NCBI RefSeq assembly: GCF_900167005.1
Contig: NZ_FUXW01000001.1
Coordinates: 310,001 to 374,000, forward strand
Source: Butyricicoccus pullicaecorum DSM 23266
Lineage (GTDB): Bacteria > Bacillota > Clostridia > Oscillospirales > Butyricicoccaceae
DNA: 64,000 nt
Direction: 5' to 3'
Each line of letters opens with the position of its first letter. The first letter of the stretch is position 1. Below are positions 23,152 through 30,837 of the stretch, piece by piece. Under the pieces are notes generated by a model that was given only the letters and a program-made list of their open reading frames with translations, did not search any database and had not been told where the DNA came from. Made by a program: the position numbers and the translations under genes.

Positions 23152-24477
23152 TTACAGGCGGTATGCCTTGGAAGCCGTCATGCCGTCGTACCAGGTAACG
23201 CGGAAAGGATAGCTGTACAGACGGGTATGAACACCGAGAGATGCCAGATAGTTGCTGAACATGGTCGGCAGATCGAGGTCGTGTCCGCGCTGGGCAATGG
23301 AAATTTTCATGTTGCCGTTGTAGGACGAGACCAGCATCGCACACGGCTGACTTGCACAGGGCAGAACCGCACCGTAGTCGAGCACGTAGGGCTTCATGGA
23401 CTCGGGCAGACGGAACTCGCCGACGTTGGTGATGAGGAAGCTGTCTTCGAGTACGAAGTTCTTGGACAGATTGGAAGCCTCGGCTTCCTTTTCTGCGAGC
23501 GGGATGTCGCGCTCGTGCAGTTCGCGGCACACATCGCTTGCGCGCTTGGCACGGAACAGCAGACGTTCGGGCAGCATCTGTTCCTTTAAGAATGTCTTGG
23601 TGCGGCGGCAGACTTCCTCAAGCGGCAGATCGTCGTACGATGCCTCGTAGGGCAGGTCGAGGAAGCAGATGAAGTAACGAGTCGTCGCGCTGGGCACATA
23701 CGGACGCAGATCGACCGGAATCTGAGAGATGACCGGCGCGTCCGAGTCCTTGCCGAATTTCTGACGGAACGCACGGCTGAACAGCGGTGCGATGACGCTC
23801 AGCGGGCTGGCGCCCATGGACTTGGCTGCCTTGTGCAGCTGCTCAAAGGGGAAGGTGACCTCGGTGATGACCTCGGGCTGGTCGCCTACGTCGGTCAGCT
23901 CCTCGGCGTGCAGCGCGGCAGGCTTCTGATAGATGCCTTCGCTCGAGTAGCTGTCTGCCAGATGGCTGTATGCGTCTTCGCTCTCCTCGATGGTGTAGAC
24001 CGAGTCCAGGCCGCGCACGGTGCCGTCGTTCTCGACCGGCTTGCCGCACAGCTTGAGGTAGTTAAACAGTACGCAGCGGATGAACTCCTCGAAACCTCGA
24101 CCGTCAGAGGTGCTGTGCTGGTATTCCATGTAGATCTTGTCGTCCTGATAGCCGACCAGAAACAGGAAGCCGTTGGTGTCCTCGGTGCCGATGCAGTAGC
24201 GCTTCCACAGACCGTCGAAGGGCAGAACGACCGGGTCTGCTACGTTGATGCGATAGCGCAGCTGGGTGTCGGTGGCTTCAATGCCGATCATCATATGCGG
24301 AAAACGCAGCAGCGCAGCCTTAACCGCCTGCTGAAGTACGTCGGGGCGGACGGGCTCGGACATCTGGATGGTGTGGCGCGGTACGCATGCGCAGTCGTTC
24401 GGGGTACAGTACAGGAAAATTTTGCCGTAACTGTCAGTACGCAGATAGGGATGCTGAATCACATCTTTTAGTTCCAT
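23152..24477 (-). CDS. Condensation/acyltransferase-like protein, paralogue 2
   Basis: 441 residues from the ATG at 24477 (GAGGAGG 10 bases upstream; an ATG six codons earlier overlaps that site). 'QHSTSDG' (His121 to Gly126) is the acyltransferase/condensation motif. Strong conservation with paralogue 1 runs on through 'YLKLCGKPVENDG' and near the C-terminus 'DYGA(I/V)LPCA' and 'VSSY'. The middle, from about residue 150 to 220, is divergent. It has its own promoter and a terminator separates it from the glucosyltransferase upstream. Confidence 0.75.
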   Translation of the reverse strand: MELKDVIQHPYLRTDSYGKIFLYCTPNDCACVPRHTIQMSEPVRPDVLQQAVKAALLRFPHMMIGIEATDTQLRYRINVADPVVLPFDGLWKRYCIGTEDTNGFLFLVGYQDDKIYMEYQHSTSDGRGFEEFIRCVLFNYLKLCGKPVENDGTVRGLDSVYTIEESEDAYSHLADSYSSEGIYQKPAALHAEELTDVGDQPEVITEVTFPFEQLHKAAKSMGASPLSVIAPLFSRAFRQKFGKDSDAPVISQIPVDLRPYVPSATTRYFICFLDLPYEASYDDLPLEEVCRRTKTFLKEQMLPERLLFRAKRASDVCRELHERDIPLAEKEAEASNLSKNFVLEDSFLITNVGEFRLPESMKPYVLDYGAVLPCASQPCAMLVSSYNGNMKISIAQRGHDLDLPTMFSNYLASLGVHTRLYSYPFRVTWYDGMTASKAYRL

Positions 24478-24561
24478 AATTGACTTCCTCCTCATAGGCC
24501 CAATATGCCTGAAATGCTCAAACTCTCTCTTTGCAAATAGTCCGGAACCCTCTTTCCGGCA

Positions 24562-24614
24562 TAATTAGTTTTATTTGCTAATCTAATTATACTGCGCCGT
24601 GCGCTCTGGGTCAA
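24562..24614 (-). promoter_or_regulatory. Promoter of condensation-like paralogue 2 with inverted repeat
   Basis: Minus-strand TTGACC (24609-24614), 17-bp spacer, TATAAT (24586-24591). TAATTAG (24562-24568) and CTAATTA (24583-24589) form an inverted repeat over the -10 and start region. Confidence 0.7.
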
Positions 24615-24668
24615 TGACCGAGCCGTGTGGATTTCAGCGATCGGCAGGAAAATTCGGAAACAGAAAAA

Positions 24669-24693
24669 CGCCGTCCACAGGGTGTGGACGGCG
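24669..24693 (-). terminator. Terminator of the glucosyltransferase gene
   Basis: CGCCGTCCAC-AGGGT-GTGGACGGCG followed on the minus strand by TTTTTC. Confidence 0.85.
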
Positions 24694-24702
24694 CAGATGC
24701 AG

Positions 24703-25836
24703 TCAGGGGATAAGGTCGTTCAGGATGAAGTTGCACAGCCGCTCGGTGGCATCGGGATGCGCGATGGCATGCATGGTCTCGCGCACGGTGCGCAGACGCT
24801 GGGGACTCATGAACAGGTGATAGACCGCTTCATCGACCGGGAAGGTCTTGGTGACCAGACAGGCCATGCCGTTGTTGAGCAGGAATTCCACGTTGCGTTC
24901 CTCGTGTCCGGGAATGGGATTGACCAGAATCATGGGCAGGTTCTTAGCCAGCGCCTCGGAAACGGTCAGACCGCCGGGTTTGGTGATGATGCAGTCAGCG
25001 GCGCTCATCATGACTTCAACGTTGGTCACGAAGCCATACGGGTGCAGCGTGCACGGGCCGGTGAGCGTGTCGGCCATGCTGACCATCTCGGCGTACTGTT
25101 TTTTATTGTTGCCGCAGACGACAAGCAGCTGGAAGGGAATACCGCACAGACCAAGCTGCAAAATCAGTTTTTTGTTGTCCGAGTATCCCATGCTGCCGCC
25201 CATCATGAGAATGGTCGGACGGTCGGGTTCCAGACCCAGCTGTTCGCGTGCATCCTGCTGCGCGATCGGCTGGTTAAACTTGGGATGAATCGGGATGCCA
25301 AAGGGCAGGATGCGGTTGGCCTCGATGCCCTTTTTGACCGCGCGATGGGTGAGCAGTTCGCTCGCCGTCACGATGTACTCGATGCGCGGCACTTCCTCCC
25401 AGTAAGGATGCAGGGTGTAGTCGGTGATGATGCCGATGGTGGGCACAGTCAGCAGCGAACGCTTTTTGAGGTCGTCCACCAGCTGCGCGGCGAAGACGTG
25501 GGTGCACACAATGGCATCCGGTGCGAAATCGTTGACCACGCGGGCAAATTTGGTCGCGCCCAGCGCGTTGACGATGTTGATGATGGACATGCGGGTGGAA
25601 AAATAGCCGCTGCCGCGGTTTTCCGCCAGCAGATAGACCAGTCGATACAGTTCCTGCGTGTGCTTGGAGGTGAACAGATAGCCCTTGTCGATGGTTTCCT
25701 TGACAATCTTGCTGATGTAAGTGTAAACATCGACGGTTTCTACGGTTGCCCCTTTGTCACGCAGCATATCTGCAACCGCCTTTGCGGTCGCGTGGTGACC
25801 AAACCCCGCGGTCACCGATAAGATCATAACGCGCAT
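24703..25836 (-). CDS. Diacylglycerol glycosyltransferase (UgtP/MGDG-synthase-like)
   Basis: 377 residues, GT28-type. N-terminal 'ILSVTAGFGHHATAKAV' is the MGDG-synthase N-domain signature; the acceptor-binding N-domain ends about residue 190; the C-domain has 'ILMMGGSMGYSDN', 'LHPYGFVTNVEVMMSAADCIITKPGGLTVSEAL' and 'PIPGHEERN', the nucleotide-sugar site. UgtP-like enzymes transfer glucose (or galactose) from UDP-sugar to diacylglycerol at the inner membrane face, making glycolipid anchors. AAGGAG precedes the ATG. Sugar specificity is not readable. Confidence 0.9.
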   Translation of the reverse strand: MRVMILSVTAGFGHHATAKAVADMLRDKGATVETVDVYTYISKIVKETIDKGYLFTSKHTQELYRLVYLLAENRGSGYFSTRMSIINIVNALGATKFARVVNDFAPDAIVCTHVFAAQLVDDLKKRSLLTVPTIGIITDYTLHPYWEEVPRIEYIVTASELLTHRAVKKGIEANRILPFGIPIHPKFNQPIAQQDAREQLGLEPDRPTILMMGGSMGYSDNKKLILQLGLCGIPFQLLVVCGNNKKQYAEMVSMADTLTGPCTLHPYGFVTNVEVMMSAADCIITKPGGLTVSEALAKNLPMILVNPIPGHEERNVEFLLNNGMACLVTKTFPVDEAVYHLFMSPQRLRTVRETMHAIAHPDATERLCNFILNDLIP

Positions 25837-25910
25837 TGCATTCTACTCCTTCAAAATTTAAAAGCATGTATATTTTAGCGCATTCCGGAGCAGGTTGCAA
25901 GCCAAACTGT

Positions 25911-26180
25911 CTATCCGGCGTGCGCTTCGGTCAGTCGGCGGTACTCTGCAAGCACCTGACGTTCCAGTTCCCGGCGTACGAGCGGGCCGATGGGATGCAC
26001 GATGTCGTGATATCGTCCGTCTGATGTGCGCCGCGCGGGCATGGCGAGGAACAGATGGTCGTCACCCGCGATGACCTTGATGTCGTGCACGGCGAACACG
26101 TCGTCGAATGTGACCGATACCAGGGCAAGCAGCCGTCCCTGTCTGGGAAAGCGGCGGAATTTGATCTCGGTAATCTCCAT
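25911..26180 (-). CDS. spoVG: Septation/sporulation regulator SpoVG
   Basis: 89 residues, start at 26180 fixed by AAAGGAG; the frame stays open upstream through the antisense of murC, which is an artefact. Family features: 'MEITEIKFRRF', 'LLALVSVTFDDVFAVHDIKVI', 'LFLAMPARRTSDGRYHDIVHPI'. SpoVG is a small nucleic-acid-binding protein affecting sporulation and division. The 'AMPARR' segment replaces the usual 'MPSRK' but keeps the basic pair. Divergent from murC. Confidence 0.93.
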   Translation of the reverse strand: MEITEIKFRRFPRQGRLLALVSVTFDDVFAVHDIKVIAGDDHLFLAMPARRTSDGRYHDIVHPIGPLVRRELERQVLAEYRRLTEAHAG

Positions 26181-26233
26181 AAAAGATGTCTCCTTTACAC
26201 GGTTTTGTTTGGATGCCGCAGCGATGTTCCTGC

Positions 26234-26262
26234 TTGATATTCTGTCTGCTTTCTCATATAAT
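26234..26262 (+). promoter_or_regulatory. murC promoter
   Basis: TTGATA (26234-26239), 17-bp spacer, TATAAT (26257-26262). Confidence 0.8.
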
Positions 26263-26309
26263 AATACATAGACCAAATCTATATTTATCATAAATTGGAG
26301 GCTATGCGC

Positions 26310-27686
26310 ATGGAATTGTCCATCAAGCCCTTTATTGAACATAAAAAAACCATTCACCTTGTCGGAATCGGCGGTGTCTCGATGAATTCGCTCGGTGAAC
26401 TGCTTTTGAGTATGGGTGTACCGGTCACCGGTTCCGACCGTGCACACTCGGCTGTCACCGAACGTCTGGAGCGTCTGGGCGCAGTCATTCACTATGGCCA
26501 TGCGGCAGAGAATGTCGAGGGTGCATCCCTCGTCATCCGCACGGCTGCCGTACACGACGATAACCCGGAGATCGTCCGTGCGCACGAGCTGAACATCCCG
26601 GTTATGGAGCGCGCACAGGCGTGGGGCTGCCTGATGACCGACTACCAGGATGTTATTTGCCTGTCGGGTACCCACGGTAAGACAACCACCACGTCTATGA
26701 TGACGCTTATTGCCATGCAGGCTGCACTTGACCCGACGGTCATGGTCGGCAGCAATCTGCCCGCCATCGGCGGCACGCTGCGCATCGGTGGTCACGAGTG
26801 CTTTGTCGCAGAGTCCTGCGAGTACTGCAATTCTTTCCTGTCCTTTGCGCCGACCATCGCGGTTGTGCTCAACGTGGAAGCTGACCATCTGGACTTCTTC
26901 AAGGATCTCGACGATATCATCCATTCGTTCCGTGCATTCTGTCAGCTGACCCCGGCCAATGGTCTGGTCGTTGTCAACGCGGACGACGACAACGCCATGC
27001 AGGCGGTACAGGGCATTGATCGCAAGATTATGACCTTTGGTACCGCACCCACGGCTAACGTCCGTCCGGCCAATGTCACGCTGAATAACGGTTATTACTC
27101 GTTCGACGTGCTGGTGAACAACGAGCTGTACACCCATGTTAACCTGTCGGTACCCGGCCGTCATAATATGATGAATGCACTGGCGTGCTGCGCAGTATCT
27201 TCCTTCCTTGAAGTGCGCGGTGAGCTGGTCGCTGCTGGTCTGGCACAGTTTAAGGGTTCGTCCCGTCGCTTTGAGCTGACCGGACGTATGTCCACCGGCG
27301 CGCTGGTCGTGGACGACTATGCGCATCACCCGTCCGAAATGCGTGCGACCCTCAACACCGCACGCCAGATGGACTTCAAGCGCATTTTCTGTGCATTCCA
27401 GCCGCACACCTATACGCGTACCAAGGCGCTGTTCGCAGAGTTTGTGGAAGCGCTCAAGCTGTGCGATCAGGCCGTGCTTGCACCGATCTACGCTGCACGT
27501 GAGCAGAACACGATCGGCATTTCGTCCGACGATCTGGCACGCGAGATCCCGGGCGCAGTCAGCTTGGGTTCGTTTGAGGAGATTGCCGATTACCTCAGAC
27601 GGGAAGCAGGCGAGGGTGACCTCGTGCTGACTATGGGTGCAGGCGATATCTATAAAGTTGGCAAAATGCTTGTAGAAGGCGAATAA
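26310..27686 (+). CDS. murC: UDP-N-acetylmuramate--L-alanine ligase
   Basis: 458 residues; the ATG at 26310 is 8 bases after GGAGG, better spaced than the ATG at 26304. Rossmann motif 'HLVGIGGVSMNSLGELL', ATP P-loop 'GTHGKTTTTSM', Mg site 'AESCEYCNSF' and 'NVEADHLDFF', C-terminal 'VVDDYAHHPSEM' and 'FQPHTYTRTKALF'. Adds the first amino acid of the peptidoglycan stem. Stands outside any dcw cluster here. Confidence 0.97.
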   Translation: MELSIKPFIEHKKTIHLVGIGGVSMNSLGELLLSMGVPVTGSDRAHSAVTERLERLGAVIHYGHAAENVEGASLVIRTAAVHDDNPEIVRAHELNIPVMERAQAWGCLMTDYQDVICLSGTHGKTTTTSMMTLIAMQAALDPTVMVGSNLPAIGGTLRIGGHECFVAESCEYCNSFLSFAPTIAVVLNVEADHLDFFKDLDDIIHSFRAFCQLTPANGLVVVNADDDNAMQAVQGIDRKIMTFGTAPTANVRPANVTLNNGYYSFDVLVNNELYTHVNLSVPGRHNMMNALACCAVSSFLEVRGELVAAGLAQFKGSSRRFELTGRMSTGALVVDDYAHHPSEMRATLNTARQMDFKRIFCAFQPHTYTRTKALFAEFVEALKLCDQAVLAPIYAAREQNTIGISSDDLAREIPGAVSLGSFEEIADYLRREAGEGDLVLTMGAGDIYKVGKMLVEGE

Positions 27687-27692
27687 TCCACC

Positions 27693-27743
27693 TTTTTTCA
27701 CACGCATCTGTTACAGAAACCGGTGCGTGTGAAAAAATTTTTG
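27693..27743 (+). terminator. Terminator of murC
   Basis: TTTTTTCACACGCA (27693-27706) pairs with TGCGTGTGAAAAAA (27724-27737), an uninterrupted 14-bp stem with a 17-base loop and a T run after it. Confidence 0.85.
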
Positions 27744-27750
27744 CTTTCGG

Positions 27751-27803
27751 TTGACAACTTGCATAATGTGTGCCATAATGATGACAGAAACATTATGCAA
27801 GTT
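27751..27803 (+). promoter_or_regulatory. Promoter with 14-bp dyad before the cytidylate-kinase-like gene
   Basis: TTGACA (27751-27756), 17-bp spacer, CATAAT (27774-27779). AACTTGCATAATGT (27756-27769) and ACATTATGCAAGTT (27790-27803) are perfect inverted repeats separated by 20 bases, one in the spacer and one just after the start site, so the -10 lies between them. This looks like a two-site operator for a dimeric or looping regulator. Confidence 0.75.
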
Positions 27804-27826
27804 TCACATAGAATGGAGGGGTCATT

Positions 27827-28438
27827 ATGGCAAACAATCTCATTATTACTATCGGCAGACAGTATGGCTCGGGTGGCCGCGAGATCGGACGCAAGCTCGC
27901 GCTTCGTCTGGGTATTCCATTCTATGATCGGGAGCTGATTTCCCGTGCTGCAAAGAAGAGCGGCTTCAGCGAGGATCTGTTCGAGCAGCTCGACAAGCGT
28001 GCAACCAACAGCTTGCTCTATTCGCTGACCATGTTTGGCTCTACCGGTCTTAATGGCATGTCCCTAACCGACCAGCTGTTCCTGGCACAGGCAAACATCA
28101 TTCGTGAGATCGCAGACAGCGGCCCGGCCGTTCTGGTTGGACGCTGCGCAGACCATGTCCTGCGCGAGTACGAAAATCGCTTTGATTTCTTCATCACCGG
28201 TTCGGTAGATGACCGCCTGCAGCGCATCCAGACCCATGACGATTATGAGCTGTCCGGCAAGTCTCCGCGCGCAGCGCTCGAGAAGATGGATAAGCAGCGC
28301 TCGACCTATTACAACTACTATACCGGTAAGGTATGGGGCAAGAGCGACCATTATGATCTGTGCATCAATGCCGGTCGTCTGGGCGTCGAGAATTCCATCG
28401 AGGTCATTCTCGCTTACGTAAACGCACTCAAGAAGTAA
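27827..28438 (+). CDS. Cytidylate kinase-like family protein
   Basis: 203 residues with an N-terminal P-loop-type strand 'LIITIGRQYGSGGREIGRKLALRLGIPFYDRELI', where GxxGSGGREIG replaces the usual GxxxxGKS, as in the cytidylate-kinase-like (AAA_26-type) family of Clostridia. Later 'VLVGRCADHVL' and 'RSTYYNYYTGKVWG'. True CMP kinases are distinct, so this is probably a nucleotide-binding or signalling relative of unknown substrate. GGAGGGG ribosome site. A single-gene unit under an unusual dyad promoter. Confidence 0.85.
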   Translation: MANNLIITIGRQYGSGGREIGRKLALRLGIPFYDRELISRAAKKSGFSEDLFEQLDKRATNSLLYSLTMFGSTGLNGMSLTDQLFLAQANIIREIADSGPAVLVGRCADHVLREYENRFDFFITGSVDDRLQRIQTHDDYELSGKSPRAALEKMDKQRSTYYNYYTGKVWGKSDHYDLCINAGRLGVENSIEVILAYVNALKK

Positions 28439-28485
28439 TTTTGCATCATATCAGAAAAAGGCAAGAAAAAGTAAGAGAAGGGGAA

Positions 28486-28562
28486 ACCGGCGCGGCGTAT
28501 CATCGCTGCGCCGGTCTTCTATTTGCATGAAAAAAAGCACTTCCGATTGGAAGTGCTTTTTT
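28486..28562 (+). terminator. Two consecutive terminators after the kinase-like gene
   Basis: First ACCGGCGC/GCGCCGGT (28486-28493 / 28508-28515) followed by TCTTCTATTT; second AAAAAAGCACTTCC-GATT-GGAAGTGCTTTTTT (28531-28562), symmetric and able to stop the convergent niaX transcript too. Confidence 0.85.
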
Positions 28563-28573
28563 GATGGGGCGAT

Positions 28574-29149
28574 TTATGCCTGCTTGGAAGTGTCGCACAG
28601 CGCGCTCGGACGGATGACCTGACGCAGCGGCGACCAGATGACCGATGCAATGCCGTAGTCGACCATGGAGTGAACGACTGTGCCCACGCCGACGAGCAGG
28701 ACGACGCTGACGAAGAAACCCTTTGCCTCGTATGCTGCCATAGAACCACCGAAGTAGAACGGCAGGATGATGAGGACTTCACCGACACCGTGCAGAATAC
28801 CGATCAGGAAACTGAACAGCAGGGTCTGCGGACGGGTGGGATGCAGGGCAAGGTCGGGATGACGGCGCAGGTAGAGCGCGCCGACGACGGCGAAGACGAT
28901 CTGGCTGGCAGCACGCAGAACAACCGTGATCGGGAAGCCTGCGAGGAAGAAGCCCAGCGTAGTGCCGATGGATACCGCAACTGCGACACCGGGAGAGACG
29001 AACATTGCGAGGAACAGCGCGACATGGCTGGCCAGCGTGAAGGATGCCGGGTCGAGTCTGATTTTAATGGGGGAGAACATGGGGATGAGGATACCGACGG
29101 CGCACAGCAGGGCTGCGACGACCATGCGGTACAGCTTTTGACTGGACAT
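28574..29149 (-). CDS. niaX: ECF transporter S component, probably niacin (NiaX-like)
   Basis: 191 residues from the ATG at 29149 (AAGGAG 9 bases upstream). About six membrane helices: 'YRMVVAALLCAVGILIPMFS', 'LASHVALFLAMFVSPGVAVAVS', 'LGFFLAGFPITVVLRAASQIVF' and so on. The 'GILIPMFSPIKI' and 'ASFTLASHVA' segments fit the NiaX-type vitamin-binding S subunit. The immediately upstream NiaR repressor supports niacin as substrate; the energising EcfA/T module is elsewhere. Confidence 0.8.
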   Translation of the reverse strand: MSSQKLYRMVVAALLCAVGILIPMFSPIKIRLDPASFTLASHVALFLAMFVSPGVAVAVSIGTTLGFFLAGFPITVVLRAASQIVFAVVGALYLRRHPDLALHPTRPQTLLFSFLIGILHGVGEVLIILPFYFGGSMAAYEAKGFFVSVVLLVGVGTVVHSMVDYGIASVIWSPLRQVIRPSALCDTSKQA

Positions 29150-29218
29150 AGAAAAAGACTCCTTTTTTGTGTGACAACAGATATTTGACAACCAGCCAGA
29201 TGACTCTGACTGCAATCT

Positions 29219-29251
29219 ATCATATCAGTTATCAAGATAGCTGTCAAGATA
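29219..29251 (-). promoter_or_regulatory. niaX promoter with candidate NiaR sites
   Basis: Minus-strand TTGACA (29242-29247), 17-bp spacer, TATGAT (29219-29224). The octamer TATCTTGA (minus) occurs twice, at 29244-29251 and 29232-29239, 12 bases apart over the -35 and spacer. A second direct repeat, TGACAAC, lies in the leader at 29172-29178 and 29186-29192. These may be NiaR operators (inference). Confidence 0.6.
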
Positions 29252-29264
29252 TAAAAGAGACAAT

Positions 29265-29292
29265 AAAAAAACTGCCCGGCGGGGCAGTTTTG
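29265..29292 (-). terminator. Terminator of niaR
   Basis: ACTGCCC/GGGCAGT stem with a T-rich tail on the minus strand, between the niaR stop and the niaX promoter. Confidence 0.8.
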
Positions 29293-29297
29293 TGCAG

Positions 29298-29816
29298 TCA
29301 GCGTTCGAGCAGAAATCCCTTGTCCTTGAGTGCCTGCAAGACGCGTGCCTGTACTTCGGCGTTTGGGCAGCGCAGACGGTGCAGATGGATGCCGCCGGTC
29401 AGATTACACAGCGGACGTGCGTTCTCGCGCTCCAGCTTGCTCAGGAAGGCGTCTGCGTCAAAACGGGAGTAGATATGCAAGGGGGCACAGATCTGCCCGT
29501 AGATCGAATGCTCGACGGTCACGTCGATCAGGGCGCCGCCCAGGTCGACCACGGTGTACAGCTCTTCGGCCAGACGGTCATCTGCGTGCTCGCATACAAT
29601 GTTGATTTCAAGGTGGTTTTGCGCCTCTGGACGCTCAAGCAGATAGCCGCGGGGCGTTGCGGTGATGTCTGCGCCTGCGGCGCGCAGCAGGGCGATATCG
29701 CCGACGATGATCTGTCGGCTGACCGAAAAGCGGGAAGCGATCGCGGTAGCGGACAGCGGGCCGCTCGACTGGCTCAGCAGCTGCAAAATTTGTTCGCGGC
29801 GCGTGGCAGCGTTCAT
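29298..29816 (-). CDS. niaR: NiaR-type niacin-responsive repressor
   Basis: 172 residues. N-terminal HTH_11 winged helix ('REQILQLLSQSSGPLSATAIASRFSVSRQIIVGDI') followed from about residue 70 by a 3H domain with its conserved histidines ('HSIYGQICAPLHI', 'GGIHLHRL'). NiaR (YrxA) represses NAD-synthesis and niacin-uptake genes when niacin binds. GAGGTG ribosome site. Located directly upstream of the niaX-like transporter gene. Confidence 0.93.
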   Translation of the reverse strand: MNAATRREQILQLLSQSSGPLSATAIASRFSVSRQIIVGDIALLRAAGADITATPRGYLLERPEAQNHLEINIVCEHADDRLAEELYTVVDLGGALIDVTVEHSIYGQICAPLHIYSRFDADAFLSKLERENARPLCNLTGGIHLHRLRCPNAEVQARVLQALKDKGFLLER

Positions 29817-29846
29817 AATACATTCACCTCGTTTTCGATACCTTAT

Positions 29847-29875
29847 ACTATAACAGAAAAACGGCCTGCGTGCAA
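29847..29875 (-). promoter_or_regulatory. niaR promoter
   Basis: Minus-strand TTGCAC (29870-29875), 17-bp spacer, TATAGT (29847-29852). Confidence 0.65.
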
Positions 29876-29975
29876 GGCAGGTCGACAGGTGTCAAGGCGG
29901 GTGAATACCTTTATATATAATGTAAGAGAAGGTGAAAAAACAGGGTCAGGTTTCGGAAAAATACGAGCATGAAAA

Positions 29976-29995
29976 AAGGACGCATAAGCGTCCTT
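29976..29995 (-). terminator. Terminator of the 3D-domain gene
   Basis: AAGGACGC-ATAA-GCGTCCTT followed on the minus strand by TTTTC. Confidence 0.8.
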
Positions 29996-30019
29996 AAAAC
30001 TGCACATATTCGGGATAGA

Positions 30020-30634
30020 TCAAGCACCGGCAACCAGGTAAACGGTTGCCTCGTCGATGCCGAGTTTGAGTGCCTGCTCGTGATTGCCGACGGCAATGTC
30101 GATCTTGTTTTCCTTGATCGCGCTGCCGACATCTTCTGCGATGAATACGCCGTAACCATCGATGTAAACACGGCTGCCCAGCGGGATGACCTTGGGGTCA
30201 ACTGCGATGGTACGGCCCTCGGTCACGGTGGTGCCTGACTTGGTCAGTCCGGTGGCGTAAGCGCCGCAGCACTTTTCACAGGTGCAGTAGAAGGACAGAC
30301 GGAAGGAACCGAGGTTCTTAAAGTTCTGGGTGATCTGGGCATCTGCTGCCAGTGCGTCCAGCTTTTCAACCGTGCGGGTCACGATCTCGCCCGAGATGAG
30401 CTGCTGGAGACGGTCGGTAGAGGCCGAAGCTGCGATCACCGGAGCGGCTGCCTTGGCAGGCTGTGTCTTTGTGGTGGCAGCAGCGGTAGTGGAAGTGGTT
30501 GCCTTGGGGGCAGGGGTCGTATATGCGAGTTCGGGGTCACCGTTGTAAGCCAGTGCGGTGCCCAGGCTGAGGGAGGCACACAGCGCCAGCGCAGACGCGC
30601 CGCGCACAATTGTTTTCACGCTCAGAAATCTCAT
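30020..30634 (-). CDS. Secreted 3D-domain protein, paralogue 1
   Basis: 204 residues. Signal peptide 1-29 (basic start, hydrophobic core, cleavage near 'ALAYN'); low-complexity Ala/Thr/Lys linker (about 40-70); C-terminal 3D domain with 'GTTVTEGRTIAVDPKVIPLGSRVYI', 'IAEDVGSAIKENKIDI' carrying the three conserved aspartates of a double-psi beta-barrel. The 'CTCEKCCGAYATG' segment has four cysteines. Related to YocH/YuiC-type murein hydrolases (putative lytic transglycosylase fold) acting on peptidoglycan outside the cell. GAGGAG ribosome site. Confidence 0.88.
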   Translation of the reverse strand: MRFLSVKTIVRGASALALCASLSLGTALAYNGDPELAYTTPAPKATTSTTAAATTKTQPAKAAAPVIAASASTDRLQQLISGEIVTRTVEKLDALAADAQITQNFKNLGSFRLSFYCTCEKCCGAYATGLTKSGTTVTEGRTIAVDPKVIPLGSRVYIDGYGVFIAEDVGSAIKENKIDIAVGNHEQALKLGIDEATVYLVAGA

Positions 30635-30715
30635 AAAATTCTCCTCTTAAACTGGTGGGATACGCCGCCTTGCGACGCCGGCAAATGGGCTGCCGTTCGT
30701 TTCACAATTGCATAT

Positions 30716-30744
30716 AGTATAGCACAAGATTCCATAAAATGCAA
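30716..30744 (-). promoter_or_regulatory. Promoter of 3D-domain paralogue 1
   Basis: Minus-strand TTGCAT (30739-30744), 17-bp spacer, TATACT (30716-30721); leader about 75 bases. Confidence 0.7.
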
Positions 30745-30762
30745 GTTTTCTTTGTAAATAAT

Positions 30763-30790
30763 GAAAAAAGGGCGTTTTGAACGCCCTAAA
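30763..30790 (-). terminator. Terminator of 3D-domain paralogue 2
   Basis: GGGCGTT-CAA-AACGCCC on the minus strand followed by six T. Confidence 0.85.
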
Positions 30791-30820
30791 AGTTGAAAAT
30801 ATATAAAAACGGCTAAATTT

Positions 30821-30837
30821 TGTAACTTATTTGTAAC
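30821..30837. promoter_or_regulatory. WalR-box-like direct repeat TGTAAC-N5-TGTAAC
   Basis: Exact match to the WalR/YycF consensus TGTWAH-N5-TGTWAH on the plus strand. It lies between the two 3D-domain genes, about 75 bases upstream of the -35 of paralogue 1. Control by a WalRK system is inference. Confidence 0.5.

Noticed and set aside
26181-27707. Upstream extension of the spoVG frame antisense to murC
   Set aside because: SpoVG family length and AAAGGAG fix the start at 26180; the extension has no family similarity.
29932-29997. 21-codon GTG frame after AGAAGG, downstream of a TATAAT-like sequence
   Set aside because: It runs through the terminator hairpin of the opposite gene and encodes only a charged peptide; probably chance.
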